Shown piece after piece: positions 16,448 through 24,173 of a stretch of DNA of 64,000 bases. The stretch comes from Anaerolineales bacterium (GTDB lineage: Bacteria; Chloroflexota; Anaerolineae; Anaerolineales; Villigracilaceae): NCBI GenBank assembly GCA_019187665.1, contig JABARH010000004.1, positions 1 to 64,000 of the forward strand. Direction: 5' to 3'. How positions within the stretch are numbered: position 1 is the stretch's first letter; every line of letters begins with the position of its first letter. A model generated the notes under the pieces. That model worked only from the letters and a program-made list of their open reading frames with translations. It made no database searches and was not told the DNA's origin. A program made the position numbers and the translations under genes.

Positions 16448-16485
16448 CAAGTTTGAACGTTGAAACGTTTTGACGTTCAAACTTG
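16448..16485. repeat. Word-type inverted repeat between the GntR gene and ygeY
   Basis: CAAGTTTGAACGT (16448-16460) and ACGTTCAAACTTG (16473-16485) are perfect 13-base arms around GAAACGTTTT-type words. Similar words (GGAACGTTCAAACGTTT) occur after the 8-oxoguanine deaminase gene at 13838-13854. It is a possible transcript-end hairpin, although no long T-run follows. Confidence 0.6.
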
Positions 16486-16507
16486 ATAACCCAATCAAGG
16501 AGCAATT

Positions 16508-17707
16508 ATGACAAACAAACTACAAGAAATTCAAAGCCGTGTAAATGCATCTCGTGAGGAACTCATCCAATTCATGCTCGAAATATGCGAAATCCCCAGC
16601 ATGGATTCGAAGATCGGTCCCGTCGGCGAGCGCGTGCAGGCGGAGATGAAAAAGCTCGGCTTCGACGAAGTCCGCTTCGACAAGATGGGCAACACCATCG
16701 GGCGCATCGGAAATGGGAAGCGCGTCATCGTCTACGATTCGCACATTGACACGGTCGGCGTGGGCGATCCGTCCATGTGGGGTTGGGATCCGTTCAAAGG
16801 CAAAATTGAAAATGGTGTGCTGTATGCGCGCGGCGCGTGTGACGAGAAAGGCTCTACGCCTGGCATGATCTACGGTTTGGCGATGGCGCGCGATCTCGGT
16901 CTGCTCGACGGCTGGACGGCGTATTACTTCGGCAACATGGAAGAATGGTGTGACGGCATCGCGCCCAACACATTTGTCGAAGTTGACCCTGGCATCAAAC
17001 CTGACTTCGTTGTCATTGGCGAGCCGACGAAGATGCTCACGTATCGCGGTCACAAGGGGCGGCTTGAGATGAAGGTCACATCGAAGGGACGCAGCGCGCA
17101 CGCCGCGTCGAATCATCTCGGCGATAACGCCATCTACAAATTGCTTCCCATCATTGCGGGCATCCGCGATCTCGAACCGCAACTTGGCGATCATGAATTT
17201 CTCGGGCATGGCAAGATCACCGTCAGCGATATGCACGTGAAAACGCCGTCCATCAATGCGGTGCCAGATGAGGCGGTCATCTTTATTGATCGGCGCATGA
17301 CATTCGGCGAGACGAAGGAGCAGGTTCGGGCGCAGGTCGAGGCGTTGATTCCCAAAGAGTTCAAAGACAGCGTCAAACTCGAAGAACTTTTTTATGACGA
17401 ACCGTCGTACACTGGATTTGTTTTCCCCGTGGATAAATATTTCCCCGCGTGGGCATTGGAGGAAGATCATCCGCTCGTCCGCGCGGGACAGCTGGCGCGT
17501 GAACAAATCGGCTTGACTCCCGCCCCCAGCGGCAAGTGGAACTTCTCCACGAACGGAATCTACTGGGCGGGCAAAGCAGGCATCCCGTCGATCGGATTCG
17601 GGCCAGGCGACGAAGAGACCGCGCACACCGTCAACGACTCCGTCTCGCTCGAAGATATGGTCAAAGCGACGGAGTTCTACGCGATCTTGCCGTCGTTGAT
17701 AAAGTAA
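16508..17707 (+). CDS. ygeY: YgeY-type M20-family metallohydrolase
   Basis: The product has 399 residues, the expected size of the YgeY family often annotated as selenium-metabolism hydrolase. M20 motifs are VYDSHIDTVGVGD near residue 77 (metal His/Asp), RGACDEKGSTPGM near 108 (bridging Asp), GNMEEWCDG near 142 (catalytic Glu pair), GEPTKM near 170, and FGPGDEETAHTVND near the C-terminus. In E. coli the homologue lies in the ygeW-ygeX-ygeY-hyuA-ygfK-ssnA-ygfM-xdhD region linked to anaerobic purine breakdown. An AAGGAG site precedes the ATG by 7 bases. Confidence 0.88.
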   Translation: MTNKLQEIQSRVNASREELIQFMLEICEIPSMDSKIGPVGERVQAEMKKLGFDEVRFDKMGNTIGRIGNGKRVIVYDSHIDTVGVGDPSMWGWDPFKGKIENGVLYARGACDEKGSTPGMIYGLAMARDLGLLDGWTAYYFGNMEEWCDGIAPNTFVEVDPGIKPDFVVIGEPTKMLTYRGHKGRLEMKVTSKGRSAHAASNHLGDNAIYKLLPIIAGIRDLEPQLGDHEFLGHGKITVSDMHVKTPSINAVPDEAVIFIDRRMTFGETKEQVRAQVEALIPKEFKDSVKLEELFYDEPSYTGFVFPVDKYFPAWALEEDHPLVRAGQLAREQIGLTPAPSGKWNFSTNGIYWAGKAGIPSIGFGPGDEETAHTVNDSVSLEDMVKATEFYAILPSLIK

Positions 17708-17750
17708 ACAAGGAGACAGGTACACACGGAGACACGTGTATACTTACCGT

Positions 17751-18017
17751 ATGAAACTCGCCAAAGAATCCCTCAAAGCCTGGAAGGCTGAATACGAAAA
17801 GATCAACGCGGCAGAACGCGAGGAGTTGAAGGTATACCTGCCTACATTAACCGTTGAGCAAAGCATCAAATCGTATTTTGAATTGTGTAGGCTGGCGATC
17901 GCGCTTTCAGGTTCATCCGATGAGCCAGTAGAACTTCAAGGATTACGTGCCAGAGAACAAGCGTCTCTGATCGCCAAATGGCAACGGTTGGCAGAAAGGT
18001 TAAGTCATGTTGCCTGA
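17751..18017 (+). CDS. Small partner of the nucleotidyltransferase (hypothetical)
   Basis: The product is an 88-residue, helical, charged protein with no recognised domain; the start is taken at MKLAKESLKAWK. It overlaps the next gene by 11 bases, which implies coupled translation with the nucleotidyltransferase and suggests an antitoxin-like or accessory role (inference). The 45 bases before it (17706-17750) carry GAGACAGGTACACACGG-type words shared with other repeats of the window, and purine-pathway genes lie on both sides. Confidence 0.55.
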   Translation: MKLAKESLKAWKAEYEKINAAEREELKVYLPTLTVEQSIKSYFELCRLAIALSGSSDEPVELQGLRAREQASLIAKWQRLAERLSHVA

Positions 18018-18567
18018 ATCTAAAGCTCTAGAAAGCGTGCTTGCTTTTCTGAATGCGCAAAAGATTCCATATATGATCATTGGCGGAGTGGCTAATTCGA
18101 TTTGGGGAAGAAACCGCGCCACACACGATGCAGATTTTAAAGTCAAAATTGATATGCCGCTTGAAGAATTTCGTAAAATGGTATTGGAACGTTTTCCTCC
18201 CCGACCGAGCAATATTCCCGCCCATCAACTCAGCCCGCATGTCATTCATATTTGGGCGCTCCCTAACGTAGCGGCAGATTTGCTTGTGAGCATCTTTGAT
18301 TATGAAAAGGATGCGATTGATCGCGCGTTGGAACTTAATGTAGAGGGTGTCACGGCACGCGTTTGTACAGCAGAGGACCTGATTATTCACAAAGCCATTG
18401 CAGGTCGTGGGACTGACTGGCAGGATGTGGAAGGAATTCTATTTCGCCAGCGCGGCAAACTCGACCTCAACTACATTCGTAAATGGTTGACTCAATTCGC
18501 CGAGGGATTGGAAAGTCCAGAGATGCTTCAACAATTTGAAACACTCTATGCCGAGGCGAGTTCTTGA
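18007..18567 (+). CDS. Nucleotidyltransferase-fold protein (AbiEii/MNT-like)
   Basis: The product has 186 residues. The N-terminal segment YMIIGGVANSIWGRNRATHDADFKV has the GG...D-x-D pattern of minimal nucleotidyltransferases. AEDLIIHKAIAGRGTDWQDVEGI is the helical pattern found in AbiEii-type and related NTase proteins. Such proteins act as toxins in type IV modules or as tRNA/protein-modifying enzymes. With the overlapping small gene it forms a two-gene unit dropped between ygeY and the carbamoyltransferase. Its stop overlaps the next gene's start by 4 bases. Confidence 0.7.
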   Translation: MLPESKALESVLAFLNAQKIPYMIIGGVANSIWGRNRATHDADFKVKIDMPLEEFRKMVLERFPPRPSNIPAHQLSPHVIHIWALPNVAADLLVSIFDYEKDAIDRALELNVEGVTARVCTAEDLIIHKAIAGRGTDWQDVEGILFRQRGKLDLNYIRKWLTQFAEGLESPEMLQQFETLYAEASS

Positions 18568-19088
18568 AAACCATCGAAATCCGCCGCCACTCGATTCGCT
18601 CGAACCCTGGAGTTCATTTGAATCAACAGGGCGTGACCCTCGCGCGTTTGGTGGGGCAGAACCTCGGTCCGTTTGATCGGGTGGTCACATCTACAGTGCC
18701 GCGCGCATTTGAAACAGCGATTGCGATGAGATTTGCGGTAGACGAACAAAGCGAGTTGATGAGCACGTATGGCGACGGCGTGGAACGCGAAGCGCCGTAT
18801 CCACTTTCGTGCGCGGGCTACGCGGAAGCGGTGAGCAGAGGCGGCGCGGCGGCGCGTTATGCGAATCAATTGAAGGAGTTATACACAAAACTCGCTGATT
18901 ATCTCGCCGATGGACGCGCCGCGCTTGTCGTCAATCACGGCGGCGTGGCGGAGTTGGGCGCGGTGGCTTGCCTGCCCGATGCCGATCATTTCACATGGGG
19001 CTCGCATTTTGAATACTGCGAAGGGATTCGATTGTTTTGGGAGGATGGCAAATTTGTGGAGGGTGAGGTGTTGAGGGTAGCGAAGTAG
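18564..19088 (+). CDS. Histidine phosphatase family protein
   Basis: The product has 174 residues. It starts KTIEIRRHSIRSNPGVHLNQQG, the N-terminal phosphohistidine motif (RRH in place of the classical RHG) with the second Arg. Later features are TSTVPRAFETA and VVNHGGVAELG with the second catalytic His. The family dephosphorylates diverse phosphoesters; the substrate is not evident. It overlaps the nucleotidyltransferase by 4 bases, so the three genes 17751-19088 are one translational unit. CTAGTC-type word repeats begin immediately after the stop. Confidence 0.75.
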   Translation: MKTIEIRRHSIRSNPGVHLNQQGVTLARLVGQNLGPFDRVVTSTVPRAFETAIAMRFAVDEQSELMSTYGDGVEREAPYPLSCAGYAEAVSRGGAAARYANQLKELYTKLADYLADGRAALVVNHGGVAELGAVACLPDADHFTWGSHFEYCEGIRLFWEDGKFVEGEVLRVAK

Positions 19089-19133
19089 TCTGCTAGTCTT
19101 CTTGTCTACTAGTCCGCTTGTCTATTAGTCAGT
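19087..19133. repeat. Left word repeat flanking the four-helix-bundle gene
   Basis: The sequence consists of variants of TAGTCTTC/TAGTCCGC words (CTAGTCTTCTTGTCTACTAG and similar). It is the approximate inverse complement of the array at 19541-19586 on the other side of the small gene, so the two could pair into a long stem enclosing that gene. Confidence 0.7.
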
Positions 19134-19163
19134 TTATCGATAGGCTGAATATATGGAGGCGAA

Positions 19164-19532
19164 ATGACAACGATCAAGAACTTTGAGGATTTGAAAGCAT
19201 GGCAGAAGGCTAGAGAACTGGCAGGCTATGTGTATGAGTTAACTCGAACGGATAAATTTTCCCGAGATTTTGGCTTGCGCGATCAGATTCAGCGTGCGGC
19301 AAGTTCCACCATGCATAACATCGCAGAAGGATTCGAATCAGGGTCCGATCCTGAGTTTGTCAGGTTCCTAAAAATGGCGCGGCGTTCTGCAGGAGAAGTG
19401 CAGTCACAACTTTATTTGGCCTTGGACGTCAGTTATGTAATCGAAGATGAGCGTCTCAAAGCTCATGCTCTCGCCACGGAGGTAAAACGACTTATCAATG
19501 GAATGATGACCTACCTAAGAAAATCCGACTAG
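19164..19532 (+). CDS. Four-helix-bundle protein (S23/IVS type)
   Basis: The product has 122 residues. The pattern FEDLKAWQKARELAGYVYELT, DQIQRAASSTMHNIAEGFES and FLKMARRSAGEVQSQL is that of the four-helix-bundle family first seen in 23S rRNA intervening sequences and related to the Avd protein of diversity-generating retroelements. Function in intergenic settings is unknown. It is bracketed by inverted word repeats (19087-19133 and 19541-19586), the same arrangement as the second member at 49692. GGAGG lies about 10 bases before the start. Confidence 0.9.
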   Translation: MTTIKNFEDLKAWQKARELAGYVYELTRTDKFSRDFGLRDQIQRAASSTMHNIAEGFESGSDPEFVRFLKMARRSAGEVQSQLYLALDVSYVIEDERLKAHALATEVKRLINGMMTYLRKSD

Positions 19533-19540
19533 CCGCTCTG

Positions 19541-19586
19541 CGACTAGAAGACTAGAAGACTAGAAGACTAGAAGACTAGGAGACTA
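19541..19586. repeat. Right word repeat: AGAAGACTAG tandem array
   Basis: There are four to five tandem copies of the 10-mer CTAGAAGACT with a final AGGAGACTA. It is the inverse complement of the words at 19087-19133. The carbamoyltransferase ATG follows directly at 19591, so its ribosome binding site (AGGAGA) is supplied by the last repeat unit. Confidence 0.8.
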
Positions 19587-19590
19587 AACT

Positions 19591-20571
19591 ATGCAAACCA
19601 ACTTCAGAGGCCGCGATTTCATCGGCGACCTGGACTTCACGAAAGAGGAAGTCGAAACCGTTTTAGACGTGGCGTGGGATTTGAAACGCAAGCGCGCGCT
19701 GGGCGAACCTCACGCGTTGTTGCGCGACAAAGTGTTAGCCATGCTGTTCTTCTTCACGTCCACGCGCACACGCGGATCGTTCGAGGCGGGCATGGCGCAA
19801 CTCGGCGGTCATGCCGCGTTCATTGACAGCGAAACGACTCAAATCTCGCACGGAGACACGGCGAAAGAGATCGGCGAAATTTTCGGTCGCTACTTCGACG
19901 GCATCGCCATCCGTCAATGCGACTGGCAATATGGCAATCAATATATCAACGAGGTTGCCAAAGCCAGCCGCGCGCCGATCCTCAACATGCAATGCGATGT
20001 GTATCATCCCTTCCAATGTCTGGCGGATATTATGACCGTCATCGAAAAGAAGGGACGCGACTTGAAGAAAAAGAAAGTCGTCGTTTCGTGGGCGTATGCC
20101 GCATCGTACAGCAAACCGATCTCGGTGCCGCAATCGTTGATCCTGCAAATGACCCGCTTCGGCTGTGACGTGGTGCTGGCTCACCCGCCTGAGTTCAAAC
20201 TCATGCCCGACATCATGCAACAAGCGAAGGATAACGCCAAGAAGTACGGCGTCGGTTTCGATGTGACCGATAACATGGACGAAGCCTTCAAGGATGCGGA
20301 TGTGGTATATCCCAAGAGTTGGGGTCCGCTTCTGACAACGACGGGCAAAGAAGAGGGCAAAGCCCTGATTGATAAATATAAATCATGGATCACCGATGAG
20401 CGCCGCATGGGACTCACCAAAGAAGACTCGATTTACATGCACTGTCTCCCCGCCGACCGCGGACTCGAAGTCACCGACGGCGTGATTGACGGCAAACATT
20501 CGGTCGTCTACGATGAAGCCGAGAACCGCCTCCACGCGCAGAAAGCCGTGATGGCGTTGACGATGAGTTAG
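19591..20571 (+). CDS. Carbamoyltransferase (YgeW-like / ornithine carbamoyltransferase family)
   Basis: The product has 326 residues. The carbamoyl-phosphate site FFTSTRTRGSFEAGM lies near residue 55. The usual HPxQ motif is HPFQCLADI near 133. The second-substrate loop is MHCLPADRGLEVTDGV near 283, and WAYAASYSKPISVPQSL replaces the common ornithine-binding region. It is shorter than E. coli YgeW (about 396 residues), so the exact substrate (ornithine, an oxamate/ureido compound, or unknown) cannot be fixed from sequence. The next gene is carbamate kinase, so the phosphorolytic direction, making carbamoyl phosphate for ATP formation, is likely. Confidence 0.85.
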   Translation: MQTNFRGRDFIGDLDFTKEEVETVLDVAWDLKRKRALGEPHALLRDKVLAMLFFFTSTRTRGSFEAGMAQLGGHAAFIDSETTQISHGDTAKEIGEIFGRYFDGIAIRQCDWQYGNQYINEVAKASRAPILNMQCDVYHPFQCLADIMTVIEKKGRDLKKKKVVVSWAYAASYSKPISVPQSLILQMTRFGCDVVLAHPPEFKLMPDIMQQAKDNAKKYGVGFDVTDNMDEAFKDADVVYPKSWGPLLTTTGKEEGKALIDKYKSWITDERRMGLTKEDSIYMHCLPADRGLEVTDGVIDGKHSVVYDEAENRLHAQKAVMALTMS

Positions 20572-20700
20572 TCTGCTTGTCAAATAGTCCGCTGGTCTGC
20601 TGGTCAAAAAAATATTGACTGGAAGATCGGCGGACTAGAAGACCAGAGGACCAGAAGACTAGAAGACCAGAAGACTAGAAAACCAGAAGACCAGGAGACT
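20572..20700. repeat. Word-type inverted repeat between carbamoyltransferase and arcC
   Basis: The left part uses GTCTGCTTGTC/TAGTCCGCTGGTC words. After an AT-rich centre (AAAAAAATATTGACT) the right part is a tandem of AGAAGACCAG/AGAAGACTAG variants. The halves are inverse complements, giving a hairpin of about 110 bases without any gene inside. The final AGGAGACTAC places a ribosome binding site before arcC. Confidence 0.75.
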
Positions 20701-20702
20701 AC

Positions 20703-21653
20703 ATGACTAAACTAGCAGTCGTCGCCATCGGCGGAAACGCTTTAATCAAAGATGACAAACACGTCACCGTCGAAGATCAAGTGATCGCGCTCCGCGAAAC
20801 AGCCGTCCACCTCGTGGATATGATCGAGGCGGGCTGGGACCTCGCCATCGGTCACGGCAACGGGCCGCAAGTGGGATTCATCCTGCGCCGCTCCGAGATC
20901 GCCGCGAAAGTGGAGGGGATGCATGAAGTCCCACTCGATGTGTGCGGCGCGGACTCGCAAGGCGCGATCGGATATGAATTGCAACAGGCGTTGCGTAATG
21001 AATTTTTCAAGCGCGGCATCAGCAAGAAAGCCTGCACGATTGTCACGCAGGTGTTGGTGGATAAAGAAGACGCCGCGTTCAAAAAGCCGACGAAGCCCAT
21101 CGGCTCGTTCATGGAGGAAGCCGAGGCGAAGCGGCGCGAAAAGGAGATGGGCTGGTCGGTGGTGGAAGATGCAGGCAGAGGCTGGAGAAGAGTCGTCGCG
21201 TCCCCGCTGCCGAAAGAGATCGTCGAGTTGGACGCGGTGAAGACGCTTCTTTCGTCGGGGCAGGTTGTCATCACGGTGGGCGGCGGGGGCATCCCCGTGA
21301 TCGATCGCGGCGACGGCGAACTCGTCGGCACAGCCGCAGTCATTGACAAGGATTTTGCGTCGTCGTTGTTAGCCAGTTCGATCAATGCTGAAATTTTTAT
21401 CGTCGCAACAGCGGTTGAAAAAGTAGCGATCAACTTTGGCAAGCCCGACCAGCAATGGCTCGATAAAATGACTCGCGCCGAGGCGCAGGCATATCTCGAT
21501 GAAGGAAAACATTTCGCCAAAGGTTCGATGGCGCCGAAAGTGCAAGCCGCGATTCGATATTTGGAAAACGGCGGCGGCGCGGCGATCATCACTAATCCCG
21601 AAAATATCGGGCGCGCGTTGAAGGGTGAAACGGGAACGTGGATAGTTCGATAG
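20703..21653 (+). CDS. arcC: Carbamate kinase
   Basis: The product has 316 residues, normal length. Motifs are VAIGGNALI at the N-terminus, AIGHGNGPQVGFI near residue 55, CGADSQGAIGYELQQ near 80, VITVGGGGIPVI near 193 and VIDKDFASSLLA near 215. The enzyme converts carbamoyl phosphate and ADP to ATP, CO2 and ammonia, giving energy from the last step of purine/ureide or arginine breakdown. Its place directly after the carbamoyltransferase supports this. The start is preceded by repeat-derived AGGAGAC. Confidence 0.96.
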   Translation: MTKLAVVAIGGNALIKDDKHVTVEDQVIALRETAVHLVDMIEAGWDLAIGHGNGPQVGFILRRSEIAAKVEGMHEVPLDVCGADSQGAIGYELQQALRNEFFKRGISKKACTIVTQVLVDKEDAAFKKPTKPIGSFMEEAEAKRREKEMGWSVVEDAGRGWRRVVASPLPKEIVELDAVKTLLSSGQVVITVGGGGIPVIDRGDGELVGTAAVIDKDFASSLLASSINAEIFIVATAVEKVAINFGKPDQQWLDKMTRAEAQAYLDEGKHFAKGSMAPKVQAAIRYLENGGGAAIITNPENIGRALKGETGTWIVR

Positions 21654-21749
21654 TTTCATAGGTCATGGTTGGGCAGTCCCGACGAACGACTGCTCAACTA
21701 TGATCCATGCTTCGGTAACTCGTATCCTGTAACTTGCCTCGTCATCCTG

Positions 21750-23969
21750 ATGAAGAAGAACTACCCCGCCATCGCCCTGCTCGTCACCGCCATCCTCGCG
21801 TATGGACTGTTGATTCCATTCCTCGGCTTTTACTGGGACGACCTGCCCATGTCGTGGATTCCCTACGAGCTGGGTCCCGACGCGCTGACGCGCTACTTTT
21901 CCACGAACCGCCCCGTGTGGGGATTGCTTTATCAAATCACCACACGCATTCTTCCGCACGTTCCGATCTATTGGCAAATTTTTGCGCTGCTCCTGCGCGC
22001 GCTGACGGGCATCCTTTTCTTTGCCGTCGTCAAACGCATTTGGAAAAACCGCGGCGCCTTCGCCCTCGTCGCCGCTTTTATTTTTCTGCTTTATCCTGGT
22101 TTCAACCAGCAATGGGGATCGTATCTCTACAGCCATTTTTTCATCGTCCTTAATTTTTTCCTCGCCTCGCTCTACTTCACCCTGCGCGCCCTCGACGAAC
22201 CGAATCGTTTCCGCCTCCACACATCCCTCGCGCTGATTCTCTCCGCGCTCAACTTGTGGATGATGGAATATTTTTTCTTCCTCGAACTCGTCCGTCCCTT
22301 CTTAATTTTCTGCGCGCTGCGCGATCGGGAAACGCGCATAGGTACACAGGTAGACACGTACACACGTACACACACATCCCGCGCCGCGCAACTTGCGCTT
22401 CCATATCTCGCCCTCTGGATCGCCGCTGTTCTTTCGCGGATGTTCATCTTCAACAATCAAGTCTATTCGACGAGTCTGCTGGGGGAAATGAAGACGGACT
22501 TCATCGGGACTCTGACTCACCTCAGCCAGATCGTCCTCGCCTCTTTCTGGACCGTGAGCGGACCCGCCCTCGCGCAAATTTTCCAACTCCCCAGCCCCTC
22601 CGCCGACGGCTGGCGCGTCACCCTCATGGTCGCGGGAGTTATCCTGTTCGTTTTCGTCATCACGCAGTATGCGCTGAGAAAATTGTATACAGGTACACAG
22701 GTAGACACGTACACAGGTACACAGGTAGACACGTACACAGGTACACAGGTAGACACGTACACAGGTACACAGGTAGACACGTACACAGGTACACAGGTAG
22801 ACATGTACACACGTACACACGTAGACATGTACACGGCGCGCGCTGTAACTCGTAACTTGTATCCCGTATCCCTCCTCGCCCCCATCCTCCTTTCTCTCAT
22901 TGCCCTTTTCTTCGCCGGTTGGCCCTTCTGGCTCATAGACTTTCCTCCCGCGCTCGGACATCCAACCAGCCGCTTCACGCTCCCGTTCATGTTCGGCGTC
23001 AGCCTCCTCATGGCTGGCTTGCTTGATCTTATCCCGCGCCCGCGTTTGAAATATTTGCTGGCGGGCATGTTAATCGCCCTGTGCGCAGGACGGCAGACCT
23101 TCTGGTCGAACGATTACCGCCTCGAATGGCAGCGTCAGACCGAATTATTCTGGCAGATGACCTGGCGCGCGCCGGGACTTGTCCCAGGCACAACCGTGTT
23201 GTTGAACGACCGCGCCTTTCTTTCTCCTGCTCCGGGCGCGGATCCGCTGGACGCGCGCGTCTTCAATTTTTACGCGGACAACTCGCTGGCGGCATCGCTG
23301 AATTGGGTCTACGATCCGGACGCAACTGGCGATCAGATTCGTTATGCGCTGTTCTATCCCAAATCGCGGATCGGCAACAGCCTGCCCTCTTTTGAAAAGA
23401 ATCAGCCCATCGAATATGATTTTCTCGCCGCACAATTTCACGGCAACACCTCACAGGTGGTCGCGTTCTATTATGCGCCGCCGGGCTGTTTGCGCCTGCT
23501 CGACTCCGAGATTGACCCGCTGAATCGCTTCGTCCCCGACGAAACCCTCATGCGCGAGGCGGCCGCGCTTTCCTCGTCCGCGTGGATTCTGCCTGGGGGG
23601 ACAGCCACCCCGCCGGAAGTATTTGGAAGCGAACCTGCGCGAGGTTGGTGTTATTATTTCGAGCAGGCAGACCTTGCCCGCCAGGAGTCGGATTGGGAGG
23701 AAGTCGTCCGCATTGCGAAAATCGCCTTTGCGCTGGACGATCACCCCAATGACCCTGTGGAGCGATTTGTTTTCATCGAGGGGTATGCCCACACCGGCGA
23801 TTGGGCGCGCGCGCAAGAACTCTCAACGGAGGCGTGGCGCGTCTCGAAGGAGTACCTGGCGCCGATGTTGTGCCGCTTGTGGGCGCGCGTTGCATTGCAA
23901 ACCGGACCGACCGCGCAGCAGCAGGCCGCGCTGGGCGAGATGCGCTCACAATTTGGCTGTGCGCAATGA
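21750..23969 (+). CDS. Large polytopic membrane protein carrying an in-frame minisatellite (GT-C-like)
   Basis: The product has 739 residues from the ATG at 21750. The N-terminal half has about ten transmembrane segments and an early WDDLPMSW acidic motif, as in GT-C glycosyltransferases or related proteins. The C-terminal about 250 residues are soluble and end with helical TPR-like repeats (EEVVRIAKIAFALDDHPND, then YAHTGDWARAQELS). Residues 314-361 are six 8-residue repeats (TGTQVDTY) encoded by a 24-base tandem repeat. A single related copy lies at about residue 197. Both fall in loops between membrane helices, so the frame stays open. Exact function is not assignable. Confidence 0.65.
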   Translation: MKKNYPAIALLVTAILAYGLLIPFLGFYWDDLPMSWIPYELGPDALTRYFSTNRPVWGLLYQITTRILPHVPIYWQIFALLLRALTGILFFAVVKRIWKNRGAFALVAAFIFLLYPGFNQQWGSYLYSHFFIVLNFFLASLYFTLRALDEPNRFRLHTSLALILSALNLWMMEYFFFLELVRPFLIFCALRDRETRIGTQVDTYTRTHTSRAAQLALPYLALWIAAVLSRMFIFNNQVYSTSLLGEMKTDFIGTLTHLSQIVLASFWTVSGPALAQIFQLPSPSADGWRVTLMVAGVILFVFVITQYALRKLYTGTQVDTYTGTQVDTYTGTQVDTYTGTQVDTYTGTQVDMYTRTHVDMYTARAVTRNLYPVSLLAPILLSLIALFFAGWPFWLIDFPPALGHPTSRFTLPFMFGVSLLMAGLLDLIPRPRLKYLLAGMLIALCAGRQTFWSNDYRLEWQRQTELFWQMTWRAPGLVPGTTVLLNDRAFLSPAPGADPLDARVFNFYADNSLAASLNWVYDPDATGDQIRYALFYPKSRIGNSLPSFEKNQPIEYDFLAAQFHGNTSQVVAFYYAPPGCLRLLDSEIDPLNRFVPDETLMREAAALSSSAWILPGGTATPPEVFGSEPARGWCYYFEQADLARQESDWEEVVRIAKIAFALDDHPNDPVERFVFIEGYAHTGDWARAQELSTEAWRVSKEYLAPMLCRLWARVALQTGPTAQQQAALGEMRSQFGCAQ
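22689..22832. repeat. 24-bp minisatellite within a coding region
   Basis: There are six tandem units of ACAGGTACACAGGTAGACAC plus GTAC, the last two diverged (ATGTAC and ACACACGTAC variants). Being a multiple of three it encodes TGTQVDTY repeats. The same words occur singly at about 22341-22375, between genes at 25424-25498, before 17751, and around 60593-60738. Confidence 0.92.
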
Positions 23970-24173
23970 ACGTGCGTTTTGAAGGAAACAGCGGAATCTA
24001 CTTGTTCAATTTGCGCGTTCAGGCTAGAATAATTTGGAGATACACAAAACCTTGCGTACGCCCTGTTATTTGTGTGGATCATCTGGAAAGGAGGTGGAAG
24101 CGGTTTCGACGACTGGATGGACGACTGGCAAGTTGATTGCATAAATTCTAAACACAAATAGGAGAAGAATGCC

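Noticed and set aside
22689-22832. Minisatellite considered as CRISPR or as a frame-breaking assembly error
   Set aside because: There are no spacers, and the 24-base period keeps the reading frame with good coding on both sides, so it is an in-frame repeat.
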